A stretch of DNA of 64,000 nt from Impatiens glandulifera (GCF_907164915.1 NC_061867.1:50099852-50163851); one strand, 5' to 3'. Positions 1 to 12,966 are shown, counted from the stretch's first letter. Notes: generated from the letters alone by a model not told the origin. Numbers and translations are program-made.

Positions 1-2
1 CT

Positions 3-504
3 CGTGGTTTACTTCCAGATCATGTGTATGATGCTATAGTAAATTTGTATCGGTTCTTTCGTTTGTTGTGCGCAGCGGACCTCAGACAATTGTACTTGGA
101 TATTATAACGACACTTTGTAAATTTGAAATGATTTTCCCACCATCAATCTTCGACATCATGATGAATCTCCCGATTTACTTGTCATTTGAGGCTTTGCTT
201 GGGCGATTGTCCAATATCGATGGATGTATCCGATAGAACATTACATGGGTATAATGAAAAGTTATTTGCGGAATAAAACCAACCCGAAGTCTCAATAAGA
301 GAGAGTTGTCGTCTAAATGAAAATATTAGCTTATGTGTCATGGTATCTAGAGGAGGAATACCAAGAACGTGCACAAACTTCAATCTCAGGTCTTTCAATA
401 TTTTCATCGTTGGAAGAACTATCCAACGAAAAAATATACAACTTGGATTATAGCGATCGAGTGACGACTCATTCATACATTTTGAAAATTTGTCCCGAAG
501 CATA
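3..504 (+). pseudogene. CACTA transposase (Tnp2-like) C-terminal fragment
   Basis: The frame from base 3 gives about 75 residues resembling the conserved C-terminal (DUF4218-like) part of plant Tnp2 transposases, including the motifs CKFEMIFPPSIFDIMMNLPI and LSFEALLG. After about 236 the frame changes: MDVSDRTLHGYNEK probably corresponds to the family motif (R/Q)WMYPIERYLGTLK, read out of frame. The piece at 317-505 is in a further frame. The start is cut by the window edge. It is a decayed transposase exon with no plausible intact product. Confidence 0.65.
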
Positions 505-599
505 ACCTTTTTACATGTAAGATTCAATATTTGTTTGTTATAGTACGTCTTATTAATTATCATTAAAGAGTATGTTATTTAATATTCGATATATTTACA

Positions 600-2320
600 G
601 CGAGTATATGCAGGATTGCAATAACAATGAGTCCCATGGAAAAACGTATGTCACCTATTTTAAGCATAAAGTGAGTAGATTCAGAACCATATCTCATAAC
701 TTTATTTTTATTTTACAATTTATGAATGAATTTTTGGAATGTATATAGGTCGCCCAACTAGCAGAAGATAACGATATATCAAGAGACCTTAAGATCTTAG
801 GCGAAGATCCAACTATGTACTCGTGTATGTATGTTTAGTGTAAAATAAATGAATACAAATTATGTACAGCAAAACATGACGAAGATTTGACCACTCAAAA
901 CAGCGGATTGCAGAACCTACTTGCACAGACAGATCACTTTTAGATCCGAGGAGACTCTTCTAGAGACACCGTGTATGTTATGGACCCGTTAGCTATTACT
1001 TGTCCAACAGGTGGTACACATGAGGATGAGGCTAAAGAGTTTATTAAGAGCATGTTTGTTGATCAAGAGTGTTAGGAGGAGGATCAGGAAGAGGATCATG
1101 AGCATTAGTCCACCAGGACAATAATGCATCAGCAAGTAACATTTTACACATATTTATTGCTTATATTGATTTACACATAATATTGAATTTGCTAGTTTTG
1201 CAGAATCTTCCGCCAAGAAGAAATGAGAGAAGAACAAGAATATCGCTCTATCGAGGAGGCCAACAGGGTCGAAGATTGCTCTAAATTTCAGAGATGTAGA
1301 TGGGAGGCCAATCGGCGAAGGTAGACGCATGTGGCCTAGACATTTGGGGTCAGTGGTGCAGGTCCCCTCAGCCATCTCGCACCATCTGCTTAAGTAGAAG
1401 ACATTAAGTGCTAACCAATTGGATTCACTTTGGCTTGCTATGAGTGTGATAAATTACTTGTATATTTAACATTAAAATAAAATTTTATAACATTTGAGTG
1501 TTTTATTGTTCAGGATCTATTCGAGAGTACAGATGGTCATATTAATCAATATCGAGCAACCGAATTGGCACACGCCAAACAGATATGGGATAGATAGCGC
1601 TCCGATTTACACATGGATTATATCCGGATTCATCATGGAGACTAGACAATCATACTTGTCAATCCCCCACGAGACTACAATCCAGCTGATTGAGAGTTCG
1701 TGTGTAGACACCATTACTTCACAGAGAAATTTAAGATACGGTTTCATAATTGAAATAAAAACTGATAACACAAGTTATAACTTCATTTTTTATTTTAAAT
1801 GTAGGAAAACAATGGTATCAATGTTGAGAACGTGAATAAATTGAAATTCCCACATCATACGGGCAATAAGCCTTTTTCACAAGTTTAGAAAGATTTGATA
1901 TGTACATTATTTCAAATAAATTAATATAAAGAATGTTACTAATTTCATAAATCATTTATTTCAACAGGCGGGTGAAATAAGACGAGCACCCACTGTCGTT
2001 GAAATTTTCAAGAGGACCCATACCTCCAAAACTACAAAAAAAAAACCCGATCCCGGACGAACGAGCATAAGAGAAGATTGTAAGTTAAATGACTTTAATT
2101 GAAAATTTAATAAAATTATATATAGCTTATATAAATAAAAATTAATTTCAAATGTACAGGCAGAGATGGAAAAAGTAAGAAGCAACAAACCAGATATCCC
2201 GACTTTGACTTGACGGAGAAAGTGCTCGGACGCCAACTGCATGGGACAATGATCAATATGGGATCTGGCATCCGTCTCACACACTTTCGAGAGGATCGAC
2301 GGAGTGACAATAATTCTCAA
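600..2320 (+). pseudogene. Downstream CACTA transposase-like exon fragments
   Basis: Short coding-like pieces separated by AT-rich, intron-like DNA. One at about 600-960 includes VAQLAEDNDISRDLKILGED and KHDEDLTTQNSG. A region at 1960-2320 includes GEIRRAPTVVEIFKRTHTSK and LGRQLHGTMINMGSGIRLTH. Both have recognisable counterparts, on the other strand and in the same relative order, in the fragment at 37850-39120 (KHDDGLTTQNNG; SGVRPTHFREDQRG). These fit the second-ORF / Transposase_24-like part of plant CACTA elements. There are several stops and no intact frame. Confidence 0.5.
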
Positions 2321-2689
2321 TGAGCCACTGATCGATTATTGTTGGAGGAGAATGAAAATCTTATGGTAGAAATGAGAGAAATGACGTCGATAGTGGCGGA
2401 AATAACGCAAAGGGAGGCGCAAAGGGAGGCGCAAAGAGATGCGCAAATGGAGGAATATAAACAACAAATTGCATTCCTAATGAGACAGTTTCAACCCCCT
2501 AACTAGTTAGTACATTGTACGTAGTTGTTTTTTTTTACATTTATAAACGTTTTGGTTTGGCTGATAGGTTTAGGATTTTGGAATTATAATTATATTTTTG
2601 TTTATGAATGGTATTGTATATGTTTTGGTTTGGTTGATAACAGGTTTTGATTGCGTAAAGATTGGACTGCCAATTTGAGTCATTTTTAG

Positions 2690-2990
2690 GAACAATACCG
2701 AGAGATAATAGTTAATCTCTCGTTTTTTCACTCGAGGGAAATACCAAAAGTTATAATTTTTGGTATTTCCCTCGAGTGAAAAACCGAGAGATGATATATT
2801 ATTTCTCGGTTTTTCATACAAGGGAAAAATCAAAGTTTTTCGTAAAATTTTCGGTATTTCCCTTAAGTGAAAAAACAGAGAGGTTTCGTAAATCTCTCGG
2901 GAAACACCCAAATAGATTTACCGAAAGCCACTATACCGACGAATGCTGAAAGTTCCTTAAACTTTCGGTATTAGTGTTATACCGACAGAT
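2690..2990. repeat. CACTA subterminal inverted repeats
   Basis: The segment contains alternating copies and inverse copies of short motifs built on CTCTCGGT / ACCGAGAG and TTTTTCACTCGAGGGAAATA / its reverse complement. For example, the stretch 2735-2795 folds on itself around TTGGTATTTCCCTCGAGTG. Subterminal repeats of this kind bind transposase in CACTA elements, and their position just inside the 3' end fits that role. Confidence 0.6.
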
Positions 2991-3045
2991 ATATAGTCAT
3001 TACTGAGAGATTATACTCTGGGTAAGATTTTTTTTTGCAGTAGCG

Positions 3046-3659
3046 AAGTCTAAAATGAAAAATCGAAACAATAAGTCATGTTTGCTTTTTATTTTTGTTT
3101 ATAAAGATATAAACGTGTTTAAGAAAATGATATATATTAACCGAGTTTTTTATCTTTGTATTTTAAGAATTTATAAACCATTATTGCTAATCATTTTGTG
3201 ACTCAGACATATAAATAATATTACACAGTTAAATAACAAATATTTCTTGTTTAGTTGAAAGACGAAATTAAAAAAATGTAATAAGAATTGATAGTGTTTT
3301 TTAATACTTTATTTTAAAAAATTGCAAATATTTGTGAGCAATCATTTATTTTCACGTATCATTATAATAATTTATAATAATAATTTATAATTTGAGATTT
3401 TATATAAATACACTTCAATTAGTATAATTTTTAATTTTATTTAACACATTTTAATCGGTTCTCAACAGCCTATTCAGTTCTAATCGTGATAATTTTACGT
3501 CGTTAATTATGTATCGCCGTGTTATTTAAATAAATATAATATAACACTTTTTATCTTTCTAATGGAATAATATCTTATTAGTTTTATAGAACGACCAAAT
3601 TAAACCTTGTTCATGATATCGGTCTTTCCCGATCAATTTTTATTATATCCTTTAAGAGG
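3046..3659. other. AT-rich intergenic spacer, no gene seen
   Basis: The stretch between the CACTA end and the first TIR element is about 75-80 percent A+T. It has no open frame of note on either strand and no recognisable RNA gene. Confidence 0.6.
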
Positions 3660-4411
3660 AATGATAGAGAGCGCGACTCTGAGACAGCGACTGAGAGCGC
3701 GATGCCTACGTGGTGTGCTACGTGGGTTGACAGGTAGAATATTCTCTTTTTATTAATTATTTTATCTCTCTTCTTATTAATTAATTTCTCACTCCTTTTA
3801 TTAAATAATTTTTCTCTCTATCTCTACAAATTAATTTATCTCATTTATCCATATTATTATTTTACTCATTTATTTGATATTTACTATCTCTCGTTTAACG
3901 GTTAAAATAAATCAATAATTTACAACAAATTCTCACATTAAATATTTTAATAATATGTTTAAATAAATTCTAAACCCTAAACCCTAAACCCTAAACTCCA
4001 AATCCTAAACTCTAAAACCTAAATACTAAATTCTAAACCCTAAACCCTAATTAATATCAATGATCAGTTGAATTATGAATTTATCTCTTTTATTTTTATT
4101 TTATTTTTATGACTTTTCAATTCCTTTATTTATCAAATATTTTTTTATGGCCTCTTTTTTCTTTTTTTTATTATTATTTTTTATATTGACTTATTAATAT
4201 TTTTTTAGTTTTATTACTTATAAATAAATGTTTATATAATATTTCTATTTTCACGATTAATTATTTTCTCTCTCCAGTAACTAATTATTAATAATAGGGA
4301 GAGAAAATAATTAATAAAAGGAGAGAGAATATTCTAAATGTCAACACACGTAGGCACACCACGTAGGCATCGCGCTCCCAGTCGCTGTCTCAAGTCGCGC
4401 TCTCTATCATT
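3660..4411. mobile_element. Long-TIR non-autonomous DNA element, copy 1 (Mutator-like)
   Basis: The 752-bp unit starts AATGATAGAGAGCGCGACT and ends with the inverse (AGTCGCGCTCTCTATCATT, allowing a few mismatches). The terminal inverted repeats run about 100 bp and include GCGCGATGCCTACGTGGTGTG, AGAATATTCTC and short AT segments. It has no coding capacity. The interior carries telomere-like CCCTAAA repeats. Long TIRs with no transposase suggest a MULE-derived MITE; a clear 9-bp target duplication was not found, so the superfamily is inferred. Confidence 0.7.
3972..4052. repeat. Interstitial telomere-like repeats inside TIR element, copy 1
   Basis: Runs of TAAACCCTAAACCCTAAA and decayed variants (CTAAACTCCAAATCC, CTAAAACC, CTAAATACTAAATT). 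The unit matches the plant telomere heptamer CCCTAAA. They lie at the same place within both element copies, so they are part of the element and not a chromosome end. Confidence 0.8.
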
Positions 4412-4481
4412 TTTCATCTTTTATATAATAATTATTTATACATGGAATACTTTGGGTGCACTTTCTTTTTAAAGGATGAGG

Positions 4482-5233
4482 AATGATAGAGAGCGCGACT
4501 CTGAGACAGCGACTGAGAGCGCGATGCCTACGTGGTGTGCTACGTGGGTTGACAGGTAGAATATTCTCTTTTTATTAATTATTTTATCTCTCTTCTTATT
4601 AATTAATTTCTCACTCCTTTTATTAAATAATTTTTCTCTCTATCTCTACAAATTAATTTATCTCATTTATCCATATTATTATTTTACTCATTTATTTGAT
4701 ATTTACTATCTCTCGTTTAACGGTTAAAATAAATCAATAATTTACAACAAATTCTCACATTAAATATTTTAATAATATGTTTAAATAAATTCTAAACCCT
4801 AAACCTTAAACCCTAAACTCCAAATCCTAAACTCTAAAACCTAAATACTAAATTCTAAACCCTAAACCCTAATTAATATCAATGATCAGTTGAATTATGA
4901 ATTTATCTCTTTTATTTTTATTTTATTTTTATGACTTTTCAATTCCTTTATTTATCAAATATTTTTTTATGGCCTCTTTTTTCTTTTTTTTATTATTATT
5001 TTTTATATTGACTTATTAATATTTTTTTAGTTTTATTACTTATAAATAAATGTTTATATAATATTTCTATTTTCACGATTAATTATTTTCTCTCTCCAGT
5101 AACTAATTATTAATAATAGGGAGAGAAAATAATTAATAAAAGGAGAGAGAATATTCTAAATGTCAACCCACGTAGGCACACCACGTAGGCATCGCGCTCC
5201 CAGTCGCTGTCTCAAGTCGCGCTCTCTATCATT
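4482..5233. mobile_element. Long-TIR non-autonomous DNA element, copy 2
   Basis: A second 752-bp copy, 70 bp after the first and in the same orientation. By eye it differs at only about two positions: CCCTAAACCTTAAA instead of CCCTAAACCCTAAA in the telomere-like run, and TCAACCCACG instead of TCAACACACG near the right TIR. Near-identity means a recent tandem duplication or two very recent insertions. It has the same TIRs, interior and lack of coding capacity as copy 1. Confidence 0.7.
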
Positions 5234-7453
5234 TTTCATAATAATTGCATGTACATAGTATAGAAGTTTAAATAGAAAATGAGTTAAAGTTTCATTTTAA
5301 AAAATTAACTACTATATTCATTGTTATTTGATATTCAAATTTGAGTTGTTTTCACTTAATAAAACTTTAACTTTGAATTGTGTTATATAATATTCGAACT
5401 ATTGTAATTTTAGTCATTTGAAGTTTTCTCTTAAATGAAAGTCAAGTAGTCTTCTTATTTGATGTAATAATACTTTTTAAAAAATACTTAATTTAAAACA
5501 CAAATACGATCAAAATTGGTAGTCTATACAGAAATATAGGTCGTTTCAAAATTATGTGAAAAATAAAACAAAATCTATATTTTTCTAATTTTTTTTTCTT
5601 AAATTACACATATTTTTAGTCACACAAAACACATTCAACAAATTATGACGTGAATATCTTGCAAAATATACTCTATTTAATAAAATACATTTACAACATA
5701 GGTAAAATATCTATTCATTTACACCAATTAATTAGAAAAATAAAAATATAAAAATGATAAATTAAAATAAAAATAAGAACTTTTTGTCTATTTAAACTTA
5801 TTTTTTACTAAATTGTGATAATAGAGTCTTATATTACAACATTCATAATTCAACCCTATATGGTGCATGGTGGTGCTTCAAATAATAACTATCCTAACAA
5901 TTAAAATATCATTTTAAGTAAAAATAATAATTATAATATCTTTTACGAATTTGTCCTGTTTTAAAGTTTTTTTTCTATTTGGCCTTAGTTAACAAGTGAT
6001 AGATTGAAAATAGTATTATATACGTATTCTGAATACTAATAAACAAAATTAAATATATAACAAATATATTTAATTATATTTTATATTTTATAATAGTTTT
6101 AAATTTATAATATGAATAGTCAATATATTTACTATATAGTGTAGAAATATTCTTTTATACAATTTTATTGTAGATAAGAATTATTAAAAAAAAAATATTA
6201 TATTTTTTTTAGAATATAGTATAAACGGTATTTACGAAACACACGGAAATTTTCAGTATAAATAAATATAGAAGTAGAATCATTAGACTAAGAATGGTCA
6301 ACCACCACCCATAAAATCAAGAAAGAACTTCTAGTTTGTCAATCTTTATTAAGTAAGTTTTCTGAATTGAGTCTAATTAACTCTTCATTCTTGTTTAAAA
6401 AAAATCTCATTTTTTTCAACTTAATTGAACTAATAATATATATATATAAATAAAACCAAGCTAATAATAATATATTTAAATAAAACAGAACAATTTAAAC
6501 GAAATAGAAATTTATATCTAAGTAAAAACATTGTATAGTACGTAAGAGAGAAGTTTGAATAAAACGGTTAAATTAATAATCTAGATTTAAGCTAAAATTA
6601 ATATCCTATAAATAAACAGAGAATTGTTAGCAAAATAATAATAAAATATATAAATACTGCTATATATAATATTCACGTTCCTTTTCAAAAAATAAAATAA
6701 ATATATATATAAATACATTTAAATAATGGATTTGATTTTATATGAGGCAAAACGTGGTATCCCATTATCCAACCAATTCGAAACCTTTCTAGTCAATAAT
6801 GAAAAGTATTATTTTAAACTAACTAGGCTAAATTAAATGCAATTTAAATATATATTTTTAATAAAAATTAAAAAGTTTAATAAACATGAGTGATTAAATT
6901 TATAAAATAAATCATTTATAATTTTAAAGATTTTAAAATAAATTATTTAAAGTAAATACATGCATATTGACTGGGTTGATGTTAAAAGTATATATTAAAT
7001 AATTATTATTTAAAAAATATAACTTGTTGCTCAGTGAAATATTCCACCTTAGCAGGGTTTTAAATTTACGTATATATTTTTTATTTTAGATATAAAATAT
7101 ATATATTTCAAGATAAATAGATAAATAGACGTTGAGTATTTTGAGCACATTTATTTTATAAGTTTAAATATTAACGAAATATTTCAAGATAATAAATTAA
7201 AATTTCAAAGTGTTATATTTCAAATTTTATTATTTTTAATAAAAAAAAATATATGGTATACTTTTTCAAACTCTTTATTGCTTGATTTTAGGTTACTCCT
7301 AACGGTCATATTTTCAAAATTTTAATATCTAAAAAGTGTATATATTATAACTCTTAACATAGGTTCATATTTATAGGATTATCTTCTATCTTGCCTAGTT
7401 AGAGTTTTCTCAATTGATCTCTATTTTCATATTTTTCTATCATTCCATCATCA
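5234..7453. other. AT-rich intergenic region upstream of DUF7086 gene
   Basis: No convincing coding frame or RNA gene. The part from about 6725 to 7300 has a diverged copy at about 9420-10330 (shared phrase: CAGTGAAATATTCCACCTTAG / CAGTGGAATATATATCCCACC), marking the upstream limit of a tandem gene duplication. The last 100 bp before 7454 is pyrimidine-rich and presumably contains the promoter and 5' UTR. Confidence 0.5.
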
Positions 7454-9095
7454 ATGTCGATGAAAAAAAATATTGATCTAAATGTTCTTTACGTTCTTGA
7501 ACCTGAATCAAACAATTTTGATCTAAATGTTCCTTACAATCCTGAACCTGAATCGTCGGATATTGATTTAACTCTTAGGCTTGGCCTTCTTGAACAGTCG
7601 GATAATGATGTACCTGATCCTCTGTCATTAGTGAATCGTCCGAGGAAATTCGATGATTTGAGTAATCGGGATGCTGGAGATAAGGACTTTCTTCGGATTT
7701 CTTTGGACACCAAACACATTGAGTAATTTTCTATTTCTTAGTATTTTTATTTTATTTCAAGATGATTTAATTCTTGAAATATATATTCAAGATCCTCATT
7801 CATGTCACAATATTATATATATATTCTTCACAACAATTCTATCCATTATCTTATATATAAGATGATATAGTTCTTCTTAAAAATTTTGATTTTTTTAATT
7901 TTGTTTACATGCAATATTATGATATTTATATTCAAATATTCTTTCTATATTATTTGATCATATTCTTTTTATTTCAGACAAATTGGTGATCAGGGCCTTG
8001 CACAAGAACATCCTCCTCCTCCTCAACCTTTGCAGCCACGTAATATTGATTTTCTTAACCATCCTGATCCTATACCACCAATAGAACCGCCACTTAAGAG
8101 AATTCGGAAGCTCGGAATCGTTAAAACAGACTTGATCGATCCCCCTCCGTTTGAATGGGCCACCACTCATCGTGCTAAAGTGCATACTATTGAGTAAGCG
8201 ATCAACTTCTTAATCTCTTATAAGTTTTTCTTATTGTTTAAAACATATTTATACAATTTTTAAAAGATAAAATATTTGTATCTTTCATTGAAAATATGAA
8301 CTATTAATTTCTGTATTTTCATGTTATAAGATAATTTTTACTGTTCTTGAGATCTCTTTAATTAGTTATTTTTATATTTGTTCTTCAAGGTTATATATAT
8401 TCTCAATTGAAATTTATGAAAATTTGATATCTGTAATGATATAGATATTAAGTTAATTTATAGTATTTTTTATTATATTTTGAATTTTATTAACATCCAT
8501 TGTGTTTATTTTCAAATACCTTATATCACAAGATTTTAAAATTTTATATTAATTTTTTTTATTCACAATGTAATTAAATAATACAACTCTTAAAATTGCT
8601 TGTTGTATTCTTATTTTATTTGGATTCCACAAGTATCTTCTTACTCAAGTTTTATTTTATTTCAGATATCTTCTATCAAAAGGAATCAATCAAATTTCAG
8701 ATACGATGAAGTGCAAGCATTGTGAAAGAGAGTTTAACATAAATTACGAGCTAACCGAGACTTTCAACGAAATTGAAAGTTACATCCACTTGAATAATAA
8801 CAACATGAACAACCGAGCACCAGACAAATGGATGGATCCGATCTTGCCAACTTGTGAATCATGTGGAATGGAGAATAGTCTCAAACCCATAATTGCTAAC
8901 AAGAAAAAGTCCATCAATTGGCTTTTCTTATTTTTGGGTTCTCTTTTAGGTTGCTGCACGTTAAACCAACTAAAATATTTGAGCAAATATTCGACGAATC
9001 ATAGGACTGGTGCTAAGAATCGTCTTGTCCATGACGGGTATATAGTGATTTGCCAACAACTCAAGCCTAACACTACTTTGATGATTCGCAACTAA
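7454..9095 (+). CDS. DUF7086 domain protein, three exons
   Basis: Exons 7454-7722, 7978-8193 and 8666-9095 join in phase to 304 residues. Each intron has GT..AG borders and splits a GA|A glutamate codon. The N-terminal third has two DLNV motifs and an EAR-like DLTLRLGL (about residues 37-44), which in other plant proteins recruits co-repressors. The middle is proline-rich (HPPPPQP). The C-terminal domain (about residue 145 to the end) reads FEWATTHRAKVHTIEYLL, then a CKHC and a CESC pair that could bind zinc, then NWLFLFLGSLLGCCTLNQLK and NHRTGAKNRL. This pattern matches the plant-only DUF7086 family as I remember it, whose biochemical function is unknown. The ATG at 7454 is the first in the exon and opens on the repeat-like IDLNV region. 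A decayed tandem copy lies at 10611-11960. A repressor role is inference from the EAR-like motif only. Confidence 0.85.
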
Positions 9096-10610
9096 TTTGA
9101 AAACTAATTTGAAAACAATTGGTTTCTTTATTTTTTTTGTTATGATCTTTATTTATGTTTTCATGAACTTAGAAGTTGAAAACAATATTGTTTTTCATTG
9201 ACTATAATTAGTCAACAGTATTTTTTTATCTCTTGTTTCCTATGTATTTTTTAAATTTATCTATTTTTTAGCTTATAAAATAGTTAAATACAAACTTTAG
9301 AATGAAAATAATAAATTATGCTATGATGAGCTACGAGAAGAAAATTATAGAATAATCAATTCAAACTTTAATTAAAGAAAATTTCAAAATTTGATGTATT
9401 CCATTTTATATGCAAAAATTAGTTGATTTGATTTTATATTAGTTAGACGTGGATATATCATTAATATATAGTTTTAAGTATTCAAATAAAACTAATTAAA
9501 ATGACATTTTGACATAGTTATATTTTAAATTAACTATGCTAATGCAAATATATTTATATATATTTTTTCAAATAAAAAGGATTAATATTTTAAACTGGCC
9601 AACAATTCTTATTCATTAAAATAATAACTTTTTAAAATATATATTTTTAATAACAATTAAACAATTAAAAGTTTAATATATATTTTTATAATAAAATTTA
9701 TTGTCTTTAATAATTTATTTAAATTTATATAATAAATCATTTAAAATACAATAGTTATAATATTTTTGAACTTTTTAAATTTTAAAAATAAATAATTTAT
9801 AATATAATATTTATAATAATTTAAATATATATATACACATAATTATTTAGTTGTTTTTGAAAATGTATATTTTAAATAATTATTATTTAAAGAATATAAT
9901 TTATTGATCAGTGGAATATATATCCCACCTTAGTAGGGTTTAAAATTTATGTATATATATTTTATTTTGTATATAACTTTAAAATTTAAAAATTACATTA
10001 TTATATATAAAAATTAAAAATTTAACGTAATTTTAAAGAATCTTATCATCCCCATATCAGTAGTTAAGGAGACGTTTGAGTATTTTGTGCACAATATAAA
10101 ATATTAAAAAGTTTATATTAAAAAAATCAAAATAATATATATAAATTTATTTGAAGGTTTGAAAATAATATAAATCTTTTATTTTATATGTTTAAATATT
10201 AATGAATTATTTAAAGATGATAATTAAATCATTAAAAAATTAGTAGATTCAGTTATTATTAAAGTGTTGTTTTAAAAATTTATTGATTTTAATAAAAAAA
10301 AAAAGATGATGTGGTATACTGGTTCAAACTAATAACTAACCACTTTATATATATATATATATATATATGATCAAAATATAATTTTTAATTAAAAAAAATA
10401 AAATAATGTGATTTATAAAACGTGTATATATAAACTATCTTGAAAGTTGTTATTAATAAAGATTAATTTGGTTTGAAACAAACAGACTAACTGTTGAGTT
10501 AACAAATTTTATATTTTCAAATAATAACATTTTTTAAAATAGCTAAGAAACAAATCAAACAATACATTCTTTCTTGCCCTTTTCTTGATTAATCTTTTTT
10601 TCTTGTTTCT
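9096..10610. other. AT-rich spacer between DUF7086 gene and pseudogene copy
   Basis: No coding frame is supported. It contains the duplicated upstream segment (compare 9896-9970 with 7022-7090) and a short (TA)n at about 10345-10368. It presumably holds the 3' UTR of the intact gene and the old promoter of the pseudogene. Confidence 0.5.
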
Positions 10611-11960
10611 ATGTCCTTTTTTCTTCAATGTGGTCGTCCATGGAATATTGATCTAACTCCTTGTCTTGGCCCTGACCCTCCAGTGGTTCTTCCGGAATCG
10701 CCGAATAATGACCCTGACCCTCGAGTAGTTCTTCCTGAATCGCCGAATAATGTTCTTCCTGAATCGCCGGATAATGATCCTTTGTTGAGCTTTCTCGACC
10801 ATCGGCCACCAGTGACATGCCAGAAAAACCAAGGTGTCGGTTTTGTCGGACATAAGTACTTTCTTCGGACTTTTTTTTCTTTGGGATACTAAACACAATA
10901 TTGAGTAATCTTTTAATTCCTTGACACATTTATTTATTTTTTAAATTATTTTAAGATTAGGTAGTTCTTGAGATATATCAAGAAACATAGTTCGTCTAAT
11001 AAAATGAAATATCTTATTCACAAGAATTTTGATTTCTTTTACATGTAATAGGACGATATAATTCTTGAGATATTTGTTTTTTTTTTATTATGTTTCTTTT
11101 CATTATAGATCAATTATCTTTAAGATAAGATAATACAATTCTTCTTTAACAAATTTGATTTCATTTTTTATTTATTTAAATGCAATATTATTATGTATCT
11201 TGAGATCTCTTATATATGTATATAGTTATTCACATTTTTTTTATTCATTTCAAACACATTGAGCACGACCTTCCATAAGAACATCCTCAACATTTTTGTT
11301 CACTTAATATTGATTCATTTTCTAATCGTACAGTCTCTAAATCAGTATTACCGCAATCAAAATATATTAAGGGAATAAGGAAGAATCATCACAATCTTAA
11401 AGCCCGAAAAACAGAAGCGATTCTTGCTTCGTTTGATTGGGCTACCGATCATCGTGCTGAAGTGCACAATATTGAGTAAACGATCAACTTCTTAATCTCT
11501 TCTAAGTTTTTCTTATTTATTTTAAACATATTTGTACATTTTCTTAAAATAAAATATTTTTATCTTTCATTGAAAATATGAAATTTTGATTTCTTTAAAT
11601 TATAAGATAATTTTGTACATTTTTTTATTAATTATCTTTATTTTGTAGTTCAAGATAATATATAGTTTTTCATTATAAATTTATAAAAATTTGATCTCTT
11701 TATTGATATAGTTATTAAGTTATTTTATAATATTTTTTTATTTTATTTTAGAGTTTTTTTATTAAGAAATTGAATTTATTTTACTGAATTTCTTAATTAT
11801 CTCTTTATTTTATTTCAAATACCTTCTATCAAAAAGGAATCAACCAAATTTCAGATATAATCAAATACAGTGAAAGAGAATATAACTTAAATTATGGGCT
11901 GACCGAGACTTTCAAAGAGGTTGAAGATTAAATTATGCGAACAAGAATAACCGACACCAG
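10611..11960 (+). pseudogene. DUF7086 gene, degraded tandem duplicate
   Basis: Three blocks line up with the three exons of the gene at 7454-9095. Block 1 (10611-10904) begins MSFFLQCGRPWNIDLTPCLG and has an expanded VLPESPNN repeat, but shifts frame before its donor. Block 2 (about 11255-11475) has in-frame stops but ends with FDWATDHRAEVHNIE followed by a donor like that of the intact gene. Block 3 (about 11817-11960) starts YLLSKRN but its acceptor has changed from TTTCAG to TTTCAA. It then carries several stops and a frameshift and ends before the cysteine-rich domain is complete, so all the C-terminal NHRTGAK region is missing. It cannot make the family domain. Confidence 0.8.
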
Positions 11961-11969
11961 ACTTTCTTA

Positions 11970-12916
11970 TAATTAGTATAATTACCACTTTTTTTATTTC
12001 TTTTTTCTGTACTTTTTAAACTTATTTTGTTTATTATAGTTTTAATGAAAAAATAGAATATTGATTTGTTTCTTTAATTTATATTAAATTAATACTTACA
12101 TCTTTCCTTTTATCAATATTGTTATTTATACCTACACATTATTTAGGAATAATTTGAAAATTAGTTTAATTTTTGGTATGTGAGTGCTTGACTGTACATA
12201 ATAGATATGACTATAGATTTTTAACTTTCTTTAATTAGTAAAATTAATTATAGTTCGTCCAGCGTTTTTCTTCAGATTGTCTAGTTAGCGAAGATTTTTC
12301 GATTTGACCAATAATTGACCAATGATAATATTTGTGTTCTCCGCTCCGATCTCACATCGATTCTACCCGAACACTATAACAACAAATAAGTATATAAATT
12401 TATCGATATATTTATTTATTTTTTATATTTGATAAAAATTAAAATTTATTTCTGTATAGTTATATGAATTTTAATATATATATTATATTTAAAAAATTAG
12501 TTTATATAATTTTTTTATTTATTTTAGAAGATACGGTATAAATGGTGCCCAGATTCTTCGAAACCGAACAGGACAAGAATAAAGTTTTGAAAAAAAATCT
12601 GTAAAATCAATAACTAAACCGATAGTTTACCGTTTTCATTTTACCGGTATATTGGTTAACTGATTCTAACGGTTCCGATTAACCGTTTTTACCGGTTAAA
12701 CAGTTGGATTTATTGAACTATTTTTTTTAGCAATTTAACCGCCAAACCTGTAATAATTTAATTATATATTTATAATTTATAATAGTTATTTTTAAATATT
12801 AAATATATTATAAATAATATTTAATAATATATATCAGTTATTTTTAAATTATAATTTTTATAAAATTATTTTTAAAAATAAATATAATTTATATAGCTAT
12901 TAATTTAAAAAATAAC

Positions 12917-12966
<50 letters not shown>

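Larger units (their letters stand above)
1..3045 (+). mobile_element. CACTA (En/Spm) transposon, 3' part, degraded
   Basis: The start lies outside the window. Bases 3-230 translate to a Tnp2-type transposase C-terminal segment (reads LLPDHVYDAIVNLYRFFRLL, then CKFEMIFPPSIFDIMMNLPI). Later pieces at about 600-960, 1200-1400, 1500-1830 and 1960-2320 resemble the rest of a CACTA transposase cassette, including GSGIRLTHFRED near 2262-2300. Bases 2690-2990 form the subterminal region, with short inverted repeats of the type CTCTCGGTTTTTCACTCGAGG. The end reads TTTTTTGCAGTAGCG at 3031-3045, one base away from the usual TAGTG terminus. Stops and frame changes throughout show that it is inactive. A related fragment in the opposite orientation lies at 37590-39800. 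Confidence 0.75.

Noticed and set aside
3972..4052. CCCTAAA repeats suggesting a telomere or chromosome end
   Set aside because: Short, degenerate and repeated at the same place in a second element copy at 4790-4875, so they belong to the transposon.
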